Shown one piece after another: positions 7,862 through 16,197 of a stretch of 64,000 nt of DNA. The notes beneath the pieces are model-generated. The model saw only the letters and a list, made by a program, of their open reading frames with translations. It was not told the DNA's origin and made no database searches. Source of the DNA: Caldilineaceae bacterium (GTDB lineage Bacteria > Chloroflexota > Anaerolineae > Caldilineales > Caldilineaceae); the NCBI GenBank assembly GCA_022821545.1, contig JAJEDJ010000002.1, forward strand, positions 120,679 through 184,678. The letters are read 5' to 3'. The position numbers and the translations under genes are program-made. The first letter of the stretch is position 1. Each line of letters begins with the position of its first letter.

Positions 7862-10800
7862 ATGTCGTTTGCATTCTTGACAGAAAACCAGCTCGACCAA
7901 TGGGCAAGGTCAAACTCGGTCGAAGCAAGAAGTCTAATCCCTACGCTCATTAACGACCTTGTTTCCGAATCTTGTCCCAACGCAACAGAACGATACTTCC
8001 CCTCCGGGGACAGCATCGGTCAGCCCGGTTGTGATGGTTTCCTCAGAGATGACAATGGTTGCCCTCCCTTCGTTCCAGCTGGCAATTCTTGTTGGCAAAT
8101 TGGCGTCGGGCCTGCAAGGAAAAAGGCTACGGAAGATTACAGAAAAAGCACAAAAGATGTCCCTGAAGAAGTCCGACAGAATTCCACACTAGTCCTTGTC
8201 AACCCCCTTTCGTCGGTGAAGGAGTGGCGGACCGCCAAGGGCCTTGACGGAAAAAAAGAATGGCTGGCAAGTAGAAAGAAGGAAAACGAATGGAAAGATA
8301 TCAAAATCATCGACGGAACCATCATCATTGACTGGATCGCTGAACACCCAAGCATTGGCAAGCAATTGGCCCAAGAAATCACCAGACTCCCTGAACACAA
8401 CATCCAAACCGTGGAAGAAAGATGGAAACTGTTGCAATCTTACGGCGGCTCAAACCCGCTGACTCCCGACCTGTTTCTTGGCAACAGAGCCAACGCCATT
8501 CAGAGACTCGAATGCTTGTTATTCAAAGACAACAAGTGTGAATTGAGACTGCTTACTCGTTTTCCTGATCAGGTTGCCGACTTTGTCTGTGCGTTTATTG
8601 CGTCGTTAGAAGAAGATAATCGCCGCGTGGTGTCCGGTCGCACTCTCATAATTTCAGACTCAAGTGTATGGTCAACAGTATGTAAAACCTACGCGGGCGC
8701 TGGTCTATTCTTGATTGCAGATGCATCGCTAGACATCAGTGGAGAAGCAGGGTCGAGACTGATTCAGGAGGCAATTGCAAATGATCACTCAGTAATCTAT
8801 GACGCGCCTTTTGCGGGAATCAATGACGACCTTGATTTCCGCCTCCAGGATCCCCATACTAGTGACATATATAGAGCATTGACTTCGGCCGGATTCTCTA
8901 GCCATCGAGCACACACAATAACCGAAAAAAGCGGCAGAAATCTCACTCATACTCTCAGAATGATTAGGGGCCGACCTTTACATCCGAGCTGGGCGGATGA
9001 AGAGGGAGCCGAAGATCTTATCTTTGCGTTGCTTGTAGGGTCTTGGGACCACAATTCGTTAGCAGACCGTGAAATTGTTCAGGCTCTAACGGGCAAAGAT
9101 TACATTGAGTGGACAAGACAAATCCGAAGGTTTGCAAATATTCATAACCCTCCAGTTGTCGAAATAGGTCGTTGGTGGAAATTCATTGCTCGATTCGACG
9201 GCTGGTATGCTCTCGGTCGTTTTCTTGATGAAGGCCATTGGCGCAGCTTGTGCAAAGCAGCAACAATGGCTCTTTGTCCCAATAGGTTTCAAATTGAATT
9301 GACAGAAGCTGAGTATGACCGAGCCATTAAGGAAAAGATGAATTCTCGCATCTCATTTGAAATAAGAAAGGGGCTTTCTGAAACGCTTGCACTTTGGGGA
9401 TGCTATCCAGAAGTCACAAGCTCTTTGTCAAAGAGAAACATTGAAGAGTTTGTTTCACCTATTGTTCAGGAAATTGTCCACAGTTTCGATGACGAAAAGT
9501 GGGTCACATCAGACAAGATAGTGCATCTCCTTGCCGAAGCGTCACCACATGGCTTTCTGGACGCCGTTTGTAACACGATTGAACAGGACGACGACTTTGT
9601 TGTCAGGCTGAGCTCATCTGTGTACGGCATTGGGGATACGCCAGATTTGCCCATTGGTCTACCTTGGGCAATTGAATCTCTTGCCTGGAGCCAAGATTTC
9701 TTGTTGAGAGCATGTGTTCTGTTGGGCAAACTTTCGGAGTCTAACTTAAGAGCAGACGAAAGCAACGGTTCCTTACAATCTCTCTCCAGAATTCTATTCC
9801 CTCTGCTCCCACAAACCATGGCTAACACCCAGAACAGAATGAAGGCGGTGAAAGCAGTACTCCAGGAAGCCCCAAACACAGGATGGAGGCTCTTGCTTGA
9901 TATGTTTCCCTCTAGAGTCGGAACTGTGGTAATTCAGTGCCGCCCGGTGTGGCGAAGGATTATCCCTGATGATTGGTTGCCTATAGCATCATCACAACGA
10001 GAGATGATGCTGCAAAACGAAACCTTGTCTGACTTGATTGTCGATTTGGCCTGTGAAGATTACGAGAAACTAACCGATACGAGATTCGTTGATCTGTTCA
10101 CTGACCTTTCGCCTTCTGCTTTCAAAAGAATTTTGAATCACATCGCGTCTGACGCCACAGTTTCCAGACCAACTGACCAAAGACTGGTTCTATGGAAACA
10201 AATCACAGCACTTCATCGCAAACACAAAGAGTTTGAAACCGCTTCTTGGGCAATGACGGAAGGTGACATGCTTGAAATCGAAAAGGTTGCCAAAGAGATC
10301 AAACCTAGAGCCCCGAGAGTTACTGTTGGAATTGTATTCAGTAACGAAGCCTTCCTGCTTACCGATATTTCAGACGACTGGGATCAACGGCAGCAACAGA
10401 TAGAATCATTGCGCTTCTCAACTTTGAAAGACCTGCTTGGATCTTTCAGCACAGAGGAGGTCGTCAGGATTGCAGAAGAAGTCGATGATTCAGGCAGTTT
10501 TGGCTACTACTTGGCTGAACTCGCAAACTCCGAAATGGACCAATACTTGCTTCCTGCAATCCTGATGCCAGATGCCGATGAAAAACACAACGAGTTTGCA
10601 AAAAGGTACTTGGCGCGCAGGTGGGCACTCCAACAATGGGCATGGGTGGACAAACTTGACCGTTTAAATTGGACACCAACTCAATCCAGTATCTTCCTCA
10701 GTTGGATGCCCTTTATTCCTGAAACTTGGAATCGAGCAAATGCCTGGCTCGGCTCGGATGAAGGAGAATACTGGAAACGAGCACACGTCTGGCTTCCCCG

Positions 10801-11710
10801 TGACTTTGAAGGAAACTGCAACCCTGCAATCGAAAAGCTAGTCTCACATAATCGCATTCGTGAAGCAGTTGAATGCTTGACAACATTGCGTTTTCTCAAA
10901 AAACCTTATGATCACCACCTCGCTTGTCGAGTACTCCTCTCAGAATCATTTCTTACATATTCGCCACATGAAGAAATCGGCCACAAGATTAGATTCATTA
11001 TTGAAGAAGTTCAATTGAATCCAGACCTGCCCGTCGAAATCCTACTTGAGGTAGAATGGAGACACTTTGACCTGCTTGACGACAACCGAAGAGCATACCC
11101 CAAGACGATCTTCAACCGCATCAATTCTGACCCAGCATACTTCTACAAAATTGTTGAGTTTCGTTGGCGTCACAGGTCTATCCCACACCATCATTTGGAC
11201 AGAGAAAAACTTAGCCAGCTTGAAATTGACATACTTGACCATGCGTATACCTTGCTGAACTATAGATGGAAAACAGTGCCAGGAACAGACCCCAACGGAG
11301 AGTTTCATTCCGATGTGTTTGAAGAATGGCTTGCAGAAGTATACCGACTCTGCGAATCCACGGATCTCTTAGAGGCAGTACAAGATTGCCTCGCAAATGT
11401 CATCTTCCATGCACCTCCAGATCCAGACGGACTGTGGATCCATCGTACCGTTGCCAAAGCACTAAATGATGAAAAAGCAGAAGTAATGAGACATTCCTAC
11501 TCCCTTGCCGTGTGTAATTCTAGAGGAATCCACGTAGTCGAAGGAACGGGCGTCCAAGAAAAAGAACTAGCAGAATCCTTTAGAAAAAAAGCCGAACTGT
11601 TGGAAAGTGAGGAGTTTTATCATCTTGCCGAGACGTTTCAATTCGTATCTCGCTGGTATGCTCAGGAGTCCGACGATGCAATCAGGAGGGATGACTTAGA
11701 GGATACATGA
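7862..11710 (+). CDS. 1282-residue defence-type protein with restriction-endonuclease-like N-terminus
   Basis: Start ATG 7862 has AGGAGA 6-7 nt upstream; an alternative TTG at 7814 has none. Residues 45-110 contain SGDSIGQPGCDGF (D50, D58), then GNSCWQIGVGPARKKA (W78-Q79) and DYRKS. This resembles, from memory, a family of PD-(D/E)xK-like N-terminal domains with the pattern GWDG...fVP.G.S.WElg...K...DY.kR; if so, the usual acidic residue after W is Q here. The remaining ~1100 residues look mainly alpha-helical, rich in W/R/E, with no Walker A or other motif I can name. It lies 148 bp downstream of the restriction-modification gene, same strand, and is clearly more A+T-rich than the metabolic genes. 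I infer phage or foreign-DNA defence; not proven. Confidence 0.6.
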   Translation: MSFAFLTENQLDQWARSNSVEARSLIPTLINDLVSESCPNATERYFPSGDSIGQPGCDGFLRDDNGCPPFVPAGNSCWQIGVGPARKKATEDYRKSTKDVPEEVRQNSTLVLVNPLSSVKEWRTAKGLDGKKEWLASRKKENEWKDIKIIDGTIIIDWIAEHPSIGKQLAQEITRLPEHNIQTVEERWKLLQSYGGSNPLTPDLFLGNRANAIQRLECLLFKDNKCELRLLTRFPDQVADFVCAFIASLEEDNRRVVSGRTLIISDSSVWSTVCKTYAGAGLFLIADASLDISGEAGSRLIQEAIANDHSVIYDAPFAGINDDLDFRLQDPHTSDIYRALTSAGFSSHRAHTITEKSGRNLTHTLRMIRGRPLHPSWADEEGAEDLIFALLVGSWDHNSLADREIVQALTGKDYIEWTRQIRRFANIHNPPVVEIGRWWKFIARFDGWYALGRFLDEGHWRSLCKAATMALCPNRFQIELTEAEYDRAIKEKMNSRISFEIRKGLSETLALWGCYPEVTSSLSKRNIEEFVSPIVQEIVHSFDDEKWVTSDKIVHLLAEASPHGFLDAVCNTIEQDDDFVVRLSSSVYGIGDTPDLPIGLPWAIESLAWSQDFLLRACVLLGKLSESNLRADESNGSLQSLSRILFPLLPQTMANTQNRMKAVKAVLQEAPNTGWRLLLDMFPSRVGTVVIQCRPVWRRIIPDDWLPIASSQREMMLQNETLSDLIVDLACEDYEKLTDTRFVDLFTDLSPSAFKRILNHIASDATVSRPTDQRLVLWKQITALHRKHKEFETASWAMTEGDMLEIEKVAKEIKPRAPRVTVGIVFSNEAFLLTDISDDWDQRQQQIESLRFSTLKDLLGSFSTEEVVRIAEEVDDSGSFGYYLAELANSEMDQYLLPAILMPDADEKHNEFAKRYLARRWALQQWAWVDKLDRLNWTPTQSSIFLSWMPFIPETWNRANAWLGSDEGEYWKRAHVWLPRDFEGNCNPAIEKLVSHNRIREAVECLTTLRFLKKPYDHHLACRVLLSESFLTYSPHEEIGHKIRFIIEEVQLNPDLPVEILLEVEWRHFDLLDDNRRAYPKTIFNRINSDPAYFYKIVEFRWRHRSIPHHHLDREKLSQLEIDILDHAYTLLNYRWKTVPGTDPNGEFHSDVFEEWLAEVYRLCESTDLLEAVQDCLANVIFHAPPDPDGLWIHRTVAKALNDEKAEVMRHSYSLAVCNSRGIHVVEGTGVQEKELAESFRKKAELLESEEFYHLAETFQFVSRWYAQESDDAIRRDDLEDT

Positions 11711-12289
11711 TTCTATGAACACTTGAAAGCAGTAAGACGATTTGACAGTGTCTCAAGGATCGCACGCCGGCTGAAGAGCACTGCGTGCTCCGACGGCGGC
11801 AGGCCGCTCAGTGCCGGCCGCATCCGTCCCGATGTGTCGTATCTTCCCCGTTTTGTGGTCCAAAGTAGGGATTCACTTCAGTGTTGGGCAGAGAGCGCAG
11901 GGCATTCGCATCCCAGGTTGTACGCTAGATTAGCCCAAAAGACAGTCGGCGGGAACATTTATTATAGGTAAGGGCACCCCATGGGGTGCCCTTGGTTATT
12001 GGTTCACGAAGTGTCTGTCGAACAAAATGGGTTCGCCTTTGGCCTGACGGCGCGTAGCAGGTTTCGCCAGGAGGGGGATGGCGGCCCGTTCGTAAAGGGG
12101 GAATCAGGCGGAGAAACGGGGTACTCTTATGAATCTTTTCATAGCAAATGTCCGCAATGTCCGCTCGAAGGCATGTTTTAGGGGACATTCGGGGGCAGGT
12201 CACTTTTCGTTCATCGCAGATCCTCCCTTAACAACGTGCGATGCCAAGGGCTGGGCTACGTCGATGCCGGTCCCTGCTGGGAGATTCCA
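11711..12289. other. Intergenic region, about 580 bp
   Basis: No gene I can support. The only distinct structure is a perfect 24-nt palindrome at 11970-11993 (listed separately). Short reading frames at 11723-11971, 11981-12181 and 11925-12203 have no recognisable features. Composition shifts from A+T-rich to G+C-rich across this stretch, marking the right edge of the defence island. Confidence 0.6.
11970..11993. repeat. Perfect 24-nt palindrome
   Basis: Half-site AAGGGCACCCCA followed directly by its exact complement. As RNA it would fold into a 10-bp stem with a 4-nt CATG loop. There is no T-run after it on either strand, so it is not a classical intrinsic terminator, though it could stop transcription of the large gene ending at 11710. 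Confidence 0.7.
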
Positions 12290-12613
12290 CTACCGGCCCG
12301 GTTGCGCGTCCGGCGCGCGGTCCTCAGCGGGCTCAAGGCGCAGCCTCAGCCCCAAGGCGTTGACGACCTTCAACAGCGTTGCGAGGGTGGGATTGCCGCC
12401 TTCAGACAGCGCAGAATAGAGGTTGCCGCGGTTTAGCCCGGTGTCGCGGGCAAGGGCGCTCATGTTCTGCGTCCGGGCGACCTGCCGTAGGGCAGCGCGA
12501 ATTACAGTCCCGTCCCCCGGGTCCTCATCCATAGCCGCACTGAGAAGCCCACGGGCATCCTCCTCGCTCTTGATGTAATCTGCTGCGTCGAACTGTCGAT
12601 ACTCCTCAGACAT
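12290..12613 (-). CDS. HigA-like antitoxin (addiction module antidote protein)
   Basis: 107 residues from ATG 12613. The helix-turn-helix reads ALARDTGLNRGNLYSALSEGGNP then LATLLKVVNALGLRL, the signature of HigA/antidote proteins that pair with RelE/HigB-type mRNA interferases. The N-terminus (RQFDAADYIKSEEDARGLLSAAMDED) matches the toxin-binding region of this family. The ATG overlaps the TAA stop of a preceding toxin relic (TAATG), the classic translational coupling of such pairs. Because the toxin is decayed (see next entry), this is now an orphan antitoxin or autorepressor that may still bind the palindrome at 12741-12762. Confidence 0.82.
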   Translation of the reverse strand: MSEEYRQFDAADYIKSEEDARGLLSAAMDEDPGDGTVIRAALRQVARTQNMSALARDTGLNRGNLYSALSEGGNPTLATLLKVVNALGLRLRLEPAEDRAPDAQPGR

Positions 12614-12740
12614 TAGCCCCTCCATTCCGTCGCCATTCTCCTGGCCCGCTCGATGTCTCGACGCTGGCTGTCCTTGTCGCCGCCGCACAGGAGGATGACC
12701 AGCTCAGCGCCGCGCTTCGCAGGATCGTGGACATGGTCAT
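12613..12740 (-). pseudogene. Decayed RelE/HigB-type toxin, C-terminal remnant only
   Basis: In the frame ending at TAA 12613-12615 the sequence reads ELVILLCGGDKDSQRRD then IERARRMATEWRG, the conserved C-terminus of the addiction-module killer (HigB/RelE-like) family, normally about 95-100 residues. Upstream of the remnant the frame runs through an operator-like palindrome and reaches a TGA with no in-frame start, so roughly the N-terminal 60 residues are gone. The deletion appears to have joined the operator region to the toxin 3' end while leaving the antitoxin intact. Confidence 0.72.
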
Positions 12741-12762
12741 ATTGTACGATATATCGTACAAT
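12741..12762. promoter_or_regulatory. Perfect 22-nt palindrome, probable operator of the toxin-antitoxin locus
   Basis: Half-site ATTGTACGATA followed by its exact complement. A/T-centred perfect palindromes with TTGTACGAT half-sites directly upstream of an antitoxin locus are typical HigA/VapB-type operators. It sits immediately before the toxin remnant and antitoxin on the minus strand, so the antitoxin probably binds it to repress itself (inference). Confidence 0.65.
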
Positions 12763-12813
12763 ATGTGAAGAAGACTTGAGGCATGGCGTTCAGACTAAGG
12801 GCAGTGTGGGCAT

Positions 12814-13101
12814 GTGCATCTTGGGACCGGAGCAACACTTCCTGCGACGTTGCATCTCGCCATAGAACTTGGTATCAAGACCCTGATTGAAGCCTTTGGA
12901 AGGCCCGGAACGATCAGGGAGCACGACCTTTGCAAGTTGCTCGCCCTCCTTGGACACGGCTCCGACAAGGGGCGGCAGGCGGTATTTTATTTGAGTAGGT
13001 CCTTCGATTCTGCGGTTCAGGTCTACGGCCTCTTGCGTGGATGGGGGGATTGCAGTCGATTCGAGAGGATACAGAAATACTTCCGGAGTACGGGCCGGTG
13101 A
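12814..13101 (+). CDS. Short HEPN-like reading frame, possibly a fragment
   Basis: A 95-codon frame from a GTG. The stretch LHLAIELGIKTLIEAFGR followed by REHDLCKLLALL resembles the HEPN pattern (E-x-x-x-K-x-L-I then H-D-L), and the C-terminus ends FERIQKYFRSTGR. No good ribosome-binding site and no family assignment; it may be a remnant rather than a working gene. It lies next to the toxin-antitoxin relic, and an intact HEPN toxin (HepT) is encoded 2.5 kb away but is not obviously similar. Confidence 0.3.
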   Translation: MHLGTGATLPATLHLAIELGIKTLIEAFGRPGTIREHDLCKLLALLGHGSDKGRQAVFYLSRSFDSAVQVYGLLRGWGDCSRFERIQKYFRSTGR

Positions 13102-13129
13102 CGTGAAGCAACTGAATTGTCAGAATTCG

Positions 13130-14242
13130 CTACCCACACAAATCCCCAATCAGCCGCGTATACACCTCCACCGCCTCGTGCAGCTGCTCGATGGCGATCC
13201 ACTCGCCGACGGTGTGGGCCTGTTCGATGTTGCCGGGGCCGAGGACGAGGGCGTCCATATACCTTTGATAGCACTCGGCTTCGGTGCCGTAGGGGACGGT
13301 GACCGCGTGCGGCGCGCCGGTGGCGCGGCAGGCCGCATGGGCGAGCGGGCCGTCGGCGTCGGCGAAAAACGGGCCGCCGCTGCTGTGGGAGACGTCCAGG
13401 CCGTGCGCTTCGGCTCTCTCCACGACCATCTGCACCGCTTCTTCGAAGCAGGCGTCGGGCATGGCGCGCAGTTTGAGGGTGGCGACGGTTCGGGCGGCGG
13501 TGACGTTGGAGGCGGTGCCGCCGTCGTTGAGCACCAGGTTGAAGCCGTTGGTGGGCGGGTCGAAGAGCGTGTTCCGGAAGCGTTTTTCGGTGCGGAAGGT
13601 CTGGGCCAGCTCGGCCATCTCCGCCAGGAAGGGGGCGATAATGAAGTTGGCCGACACGCCTTTGTCGGTGCTGGTGTGCGCGGCCACCCCATGCGCGGTG
13701 ACGATGACGCTGCCGCCCCCCTTGTGCGCATAGACCGGCTGCAGCTGCGACGGCTCGCAGACGATGCAGTACTGGGGCCAGCCGCCGGTCAATGTCTGCG
13801 AGCGGATGACGATATCGTGCGCGCCGGTGTGCCCCCGCTCCTCGTCCGCGGTGACGGCGATGACCAGCGGGCGGTTGAGGTCGGCGGCGTTGACGCGGCA
13901 GCCGGCGGCGATCGATGCGGCCAGGGGACCCTTCATGTCGGCCGAGCCGCGTCCCACCAGGCGTCCATCTTCCAGGGCAGGCGTGAAGGGATCCCAGCCG
14001 GCGTCGCCGGGAACCGTGTCCGAGTGGCTGAACAGGCCCAGCCCGCCTGTCCCGGCGCCCTTTTTGGCGACCAGGCTGACCTTTTCGACGTCGAACTGGT
14101 CGATGTAGGTCAGCTCTTCGACCGCGAAGCCGCCCGCTTCCAGCAGACCGCGCAGGAAGTCGGAGATCGCCCGGTTGCTCGTCTGCGTCTCCGAGGGCAT
14201 TGCGATCAGTTCACTGGCAAGTTCGACAACGTCGATCTCCAT
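13130..14242 (-). CDS. M20-family metallopeptidase / ArgE-type deacylase, copy A
   Basis: 370 residues from ATG 14242 (frame open to 14302). The family hydrolyses N-acyl amino acids or small peptides using two Zn2+ ions. Visible ligands: LFSHSDTVPG (His and catalytic Asp), GRGSADMKG (bridging Asp), TADEERGHTG (general base Glu and ligand Glu), and the distal His in LGPGNIEQAHTVGEW. The dimerisation domain is recognisable around AAHTSTDKG. It is a tandem paralogue of the next gene upstream (14318-15433), with most residues identical. Both point the same way with a 75-bp gap, so they are probably co-transcribed. Confidence 0.88.
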   Translation of the reverse strand: MEIDVVELASELIAMPSETQTSNRAISDFLRGLLEAGGFAVEELTYIDQFDVEKVSLVAKKGAGTGGLGLFSHSDTVPGDAGWDPFTPALEDGRLVGRGSADMKGPLAASIAAGCRVNAADLNRPLVIAVTADEERGHTGAHDIVIRSQTLTGGWPQYCIVCEPSQLQPVYAHKGGGSVIVTAHGVAAHTSTDKGVSANFIIAPFLAEMAELAQTFRTEKRFRNTLFDPPTNGFNLVLNDGGTASNVTAARTVATLKLRAMPDACFEEAVQMVVERAEAHGLDVSHSSGGPFFADADGPLAHAACRATGAPHAVTVPYGTEAECYQRYMDALVLGPGNIEQAHTVGEWIAIEQLHEAVEVYTRLIGDLCG

Positions 14243-14317
14243 AGCATTGCCCTTTCCCTTCAGGTCTTCTCTCGTGGAGGTCCGCACGGTCACCGCGTCC
14301 AACCGTCGGCCTGCTGA

Positions 14318-15433
14318 TCACGATCCGCAAAGATCCTCGATCAGCCGGGTGTACACTTCCACGGCCTCGTGCAACTGCTCGATTGCTATCCACTCGCCGA
14401 CGGTGTGGGCCTGCGCGATGTTGCCGGGCCCGAGTACGAGCGCGTCGGCATAGTTCTGATAACACTCGGCCTCGGTGCCGTAGGGCACGGTGACCGCCTC
14501 GGGCGCGCCGGTGGCGCGACAGGCCGCCTGGGCGAGCGGGCCGTCCGCAGAGGCGAAGAAGGGGCTGATGCTCCAATGCTCAACCTCCAGGCCGTGCGCT
14601 TCGGCCCGCCGCACAACCATCTGCACCGCCTCCTCGAAACAGGCGTCCGGCATGGCGCGGATGCTGAGGCGGACAACGGTGCGCGCCGCGCTGACGTTGG
14701 TGGCGGTATCGCCGTCGCTGATCACCATGTTGAAGCCGTTGGTGGGCGGGTCGAAGAGCGGGTTCTGGAAGCGTTGCTCGCTGCGAAACACCGGTACAAG
14801 GTCAGCCATTTCGGCGAGGAAGGGGGCGATTTTGAAGTTGGCCGATTCGCCCCTGTCGGTGCTGGTGTGCGCGGCGATGCCCCGCGCGGTGACGGTGATG
14901 CCGGCGCCGCCCTTGTGCGCATAGACCGGCTGCAACTCGGTCGGCTCGCAGACGATGCAGTATTGGGGCCAGCCGCTCGTCAATGTCTGCGAACGGATGA
15001 CGATATCGTGCGCGCCGATGTGTCCGCCCTCCTCGTCGGCGGTGACGACGACCACAAGCGGCTGCTTGAGGTCATTGTCGTTGAAGCGGCTGGCCGCGGC
15101 GATCGACGCGGCCAGGGGGCCCTTCATGTCGGCCGCGCCGCGGCCCACCAGCTTCCCATTTTCGAGCGCCGGCGTGAACGGGTCCCAGCCTATGTCGCCC
15201 GGCACCGTGTCCGAATGGCTGAACAGGCCCAGCCCGCCGGGTCCCGTTCCTTTCTTGGCGACCAGGCTGACCTTTTCCTCACCGGACGGGTCGATATAGG
15301 TGACTTCCTCGACGGTGAAGCCGCTCTCCTCCAGCACCCCGCGCAGGAAGTCGGAGATCGGCCGGTTGCTCGTCGGCGTCTCCGAGGGCATTGCGATCAG
15401 TTCACTGGCGAGTTCGACGACGTCGATGTTCAT
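14318..15433 (-). CDS. M20-family metallopeptidase / ArgE-type deacylase, copy B
   Basis: 371 residues; ATG 15433 preceded by AGAGGA. Same catalytic set as copy A: LFSHSDTVPG, GRGAADMKG, TADEEGGHIG and LGPGNIAQAHTVGEW. The two proteins align end to end without large gaps, starting with near-identical N-termini (IDVVELASELIAMPSE). The high similarity at both protein and DNA level shows a recent tandem duplication; differences cluster in the middle and in the ligand-proximal ADGPLA region. Substrate unknown; acetylornithine-like deacetylation is only one possibility. Confidence 0.88.
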   Translation of the reverse strand: MNIDVVELASELIAMPSETPTSNRPISDFLRGVLEESGFTVEEVTYIDPSGEEKVSLVAKKGTGPGGLGLFSHSDTVPGDIGWDPFTPALENGKLVGRGAADMKGPLAASIAAASRFNDNDLKQPLVVVVTADEEGGHIGAHDIVIRSQTLTSGWPQYCIVCEPTELQPVYAHKGGAGITVTARGIAAHTSTDRGESANFKIAPFLAEMADLVPVFRSEQRFQNPLFDPPTNGFNMVISDGDTATNVSAARTVVRLSIRAMPDACFEEAVQMVVRRAEAHGLEVEHWSISPFFASADGPLAQAACRATGAPEAVTVPYGTEAECYQNYADALVLGPGNIAQAHTVGEWIAIEQLHEAVEVYTRLIEDLCGS

Positions 15434-15487
15434 GGTTGTCCTCTTTCGCGTCCGGTTTTTAAGCGCCGTGTCACTCTGGGGCAGGGG

Positions 15488-15856
15488 CTAATCCGTTGAG
15501 GCATCCTTGACCATGAGTTCTATGACGCTCTGCAATTCAGGAATACTTTCTTTGCAGGCACTGAAGATGATTTCATGATCCAAGGCATCGTAATGATGGG
15601 AGATAATATCGCGCATACGCATGATCTTATCCCACTCTATTTCAGGGTATTTCTGCAACAGTTCTGGATTCAGGCTTGCCAGACTCTTTACATTTTCACC
15701 AATAATCTGTAGACGCATTGCGATCGAATCCAGAGTCAAAAGGCCATCGGCATCTGATAGCAGCTGGTCGGCTGTTTGAATATCGACGAATCGGCACTGA
15801 ATGAGGAGAATCGACGCACGGATATTCTCCAAGCTATCACGGACAGTGTCACTCAT
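15488..15856 (-). CDS. hepT: HepT-like HEPN ribonuclease toxin
   Basis: 122 residues (formerly DUF86). The catalytic RX4HXY motif is complete: R82-x4-H87-H88-Y89 in MRDIISHHYD. The protein is helical with the expected IGENVKSLA segment. HepT toxins are RNases that are silenced when the partner nucleotidyltransferase attaches AMP to the tyrosine of this motif. The start overlaps the 3' end of mntA by 4 nt (ATGA), giving translational coupling and fixing the start. Confidence 0.9.
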   Translation of the reverse strand: MSDTVRDSLENIRASILLIQCRFVDIQTADQLLSDADGLLTLDSIAMRLQIIGENVKSLASLNPELLQKYPEIEWDKIMRMRDIISHHYDALDHEIIFSACKESIPELQSVIELMVKDASTD

Positions 15857-16146
15857 ACGAACAGTGCTTCTCTTTCGATTCGACGCATGAAGGGCGTATC
15901 GATTTTCTTGCTGAGGCGGCGGATATCCACCTTGCGTTCCAGGACTTGCTCCATGTAGATGTAAAGGCCTGCCAAAGCGTCGAACTTCGGCTCCTTCAGT
16001 TCCACGATCAGGTCGATGTCGCTGGATTCGGTTTGCGTGCCGTGGGCATAGGACCCGTAGAGGCCGATTCGACGCACGCCGAAGCGCCGTTCAAGTTCGG
16101 GTTTCGTATGGTCCAGAATTGTGAGAATCTCTTCTGCTGATCTCAT
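15853..16146 (-). CDS. mntA: MntA-like minimal nucleotidyltransferase antitoxin
   Basis: 97 residues from ATG 16146; the frame extends to a GTG at 16188 with no better signal. The nucleotidyltransferase motif GSX10DXD is perfect: G31-S32 then D43-I-D45 in SSDIDLIVE. In characterised pairs MntA adds AMP units to the HepT tyrosine and thereby blocks the toxin. All the residues needed for activity are present in both partners, so this appears to be a functional type VII toxin-antitoxin module. Confidence 0.9.
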   Translation of the reverse strand: MRSAEEILTILDHTKPELERRFGVRRIGLYGSYAHGTQTESSDIDLIVELKEPKFDALAGLYIYMEQVLERKVDIRRLSKKIDTPFMRRIEREALFV

Positions 16147-16197
16147 CTGTTTTGGCTGTCCTAAGCAACCTTCGATACTGCACTTCACGTCGATCTG

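Noticed and set aside
11925..12203. 92-codon minus-strand frame over the palindrome
   Set aside because: Spans the perfect palindrome and has no recognisable protein features; likely structural DNA.
13037..14317. 426-codon plus-strand frame opposite M20 copy A
   Set aside because: Antisense to a gene with full catalytic motifs; the same pattern appears opposite copy B.
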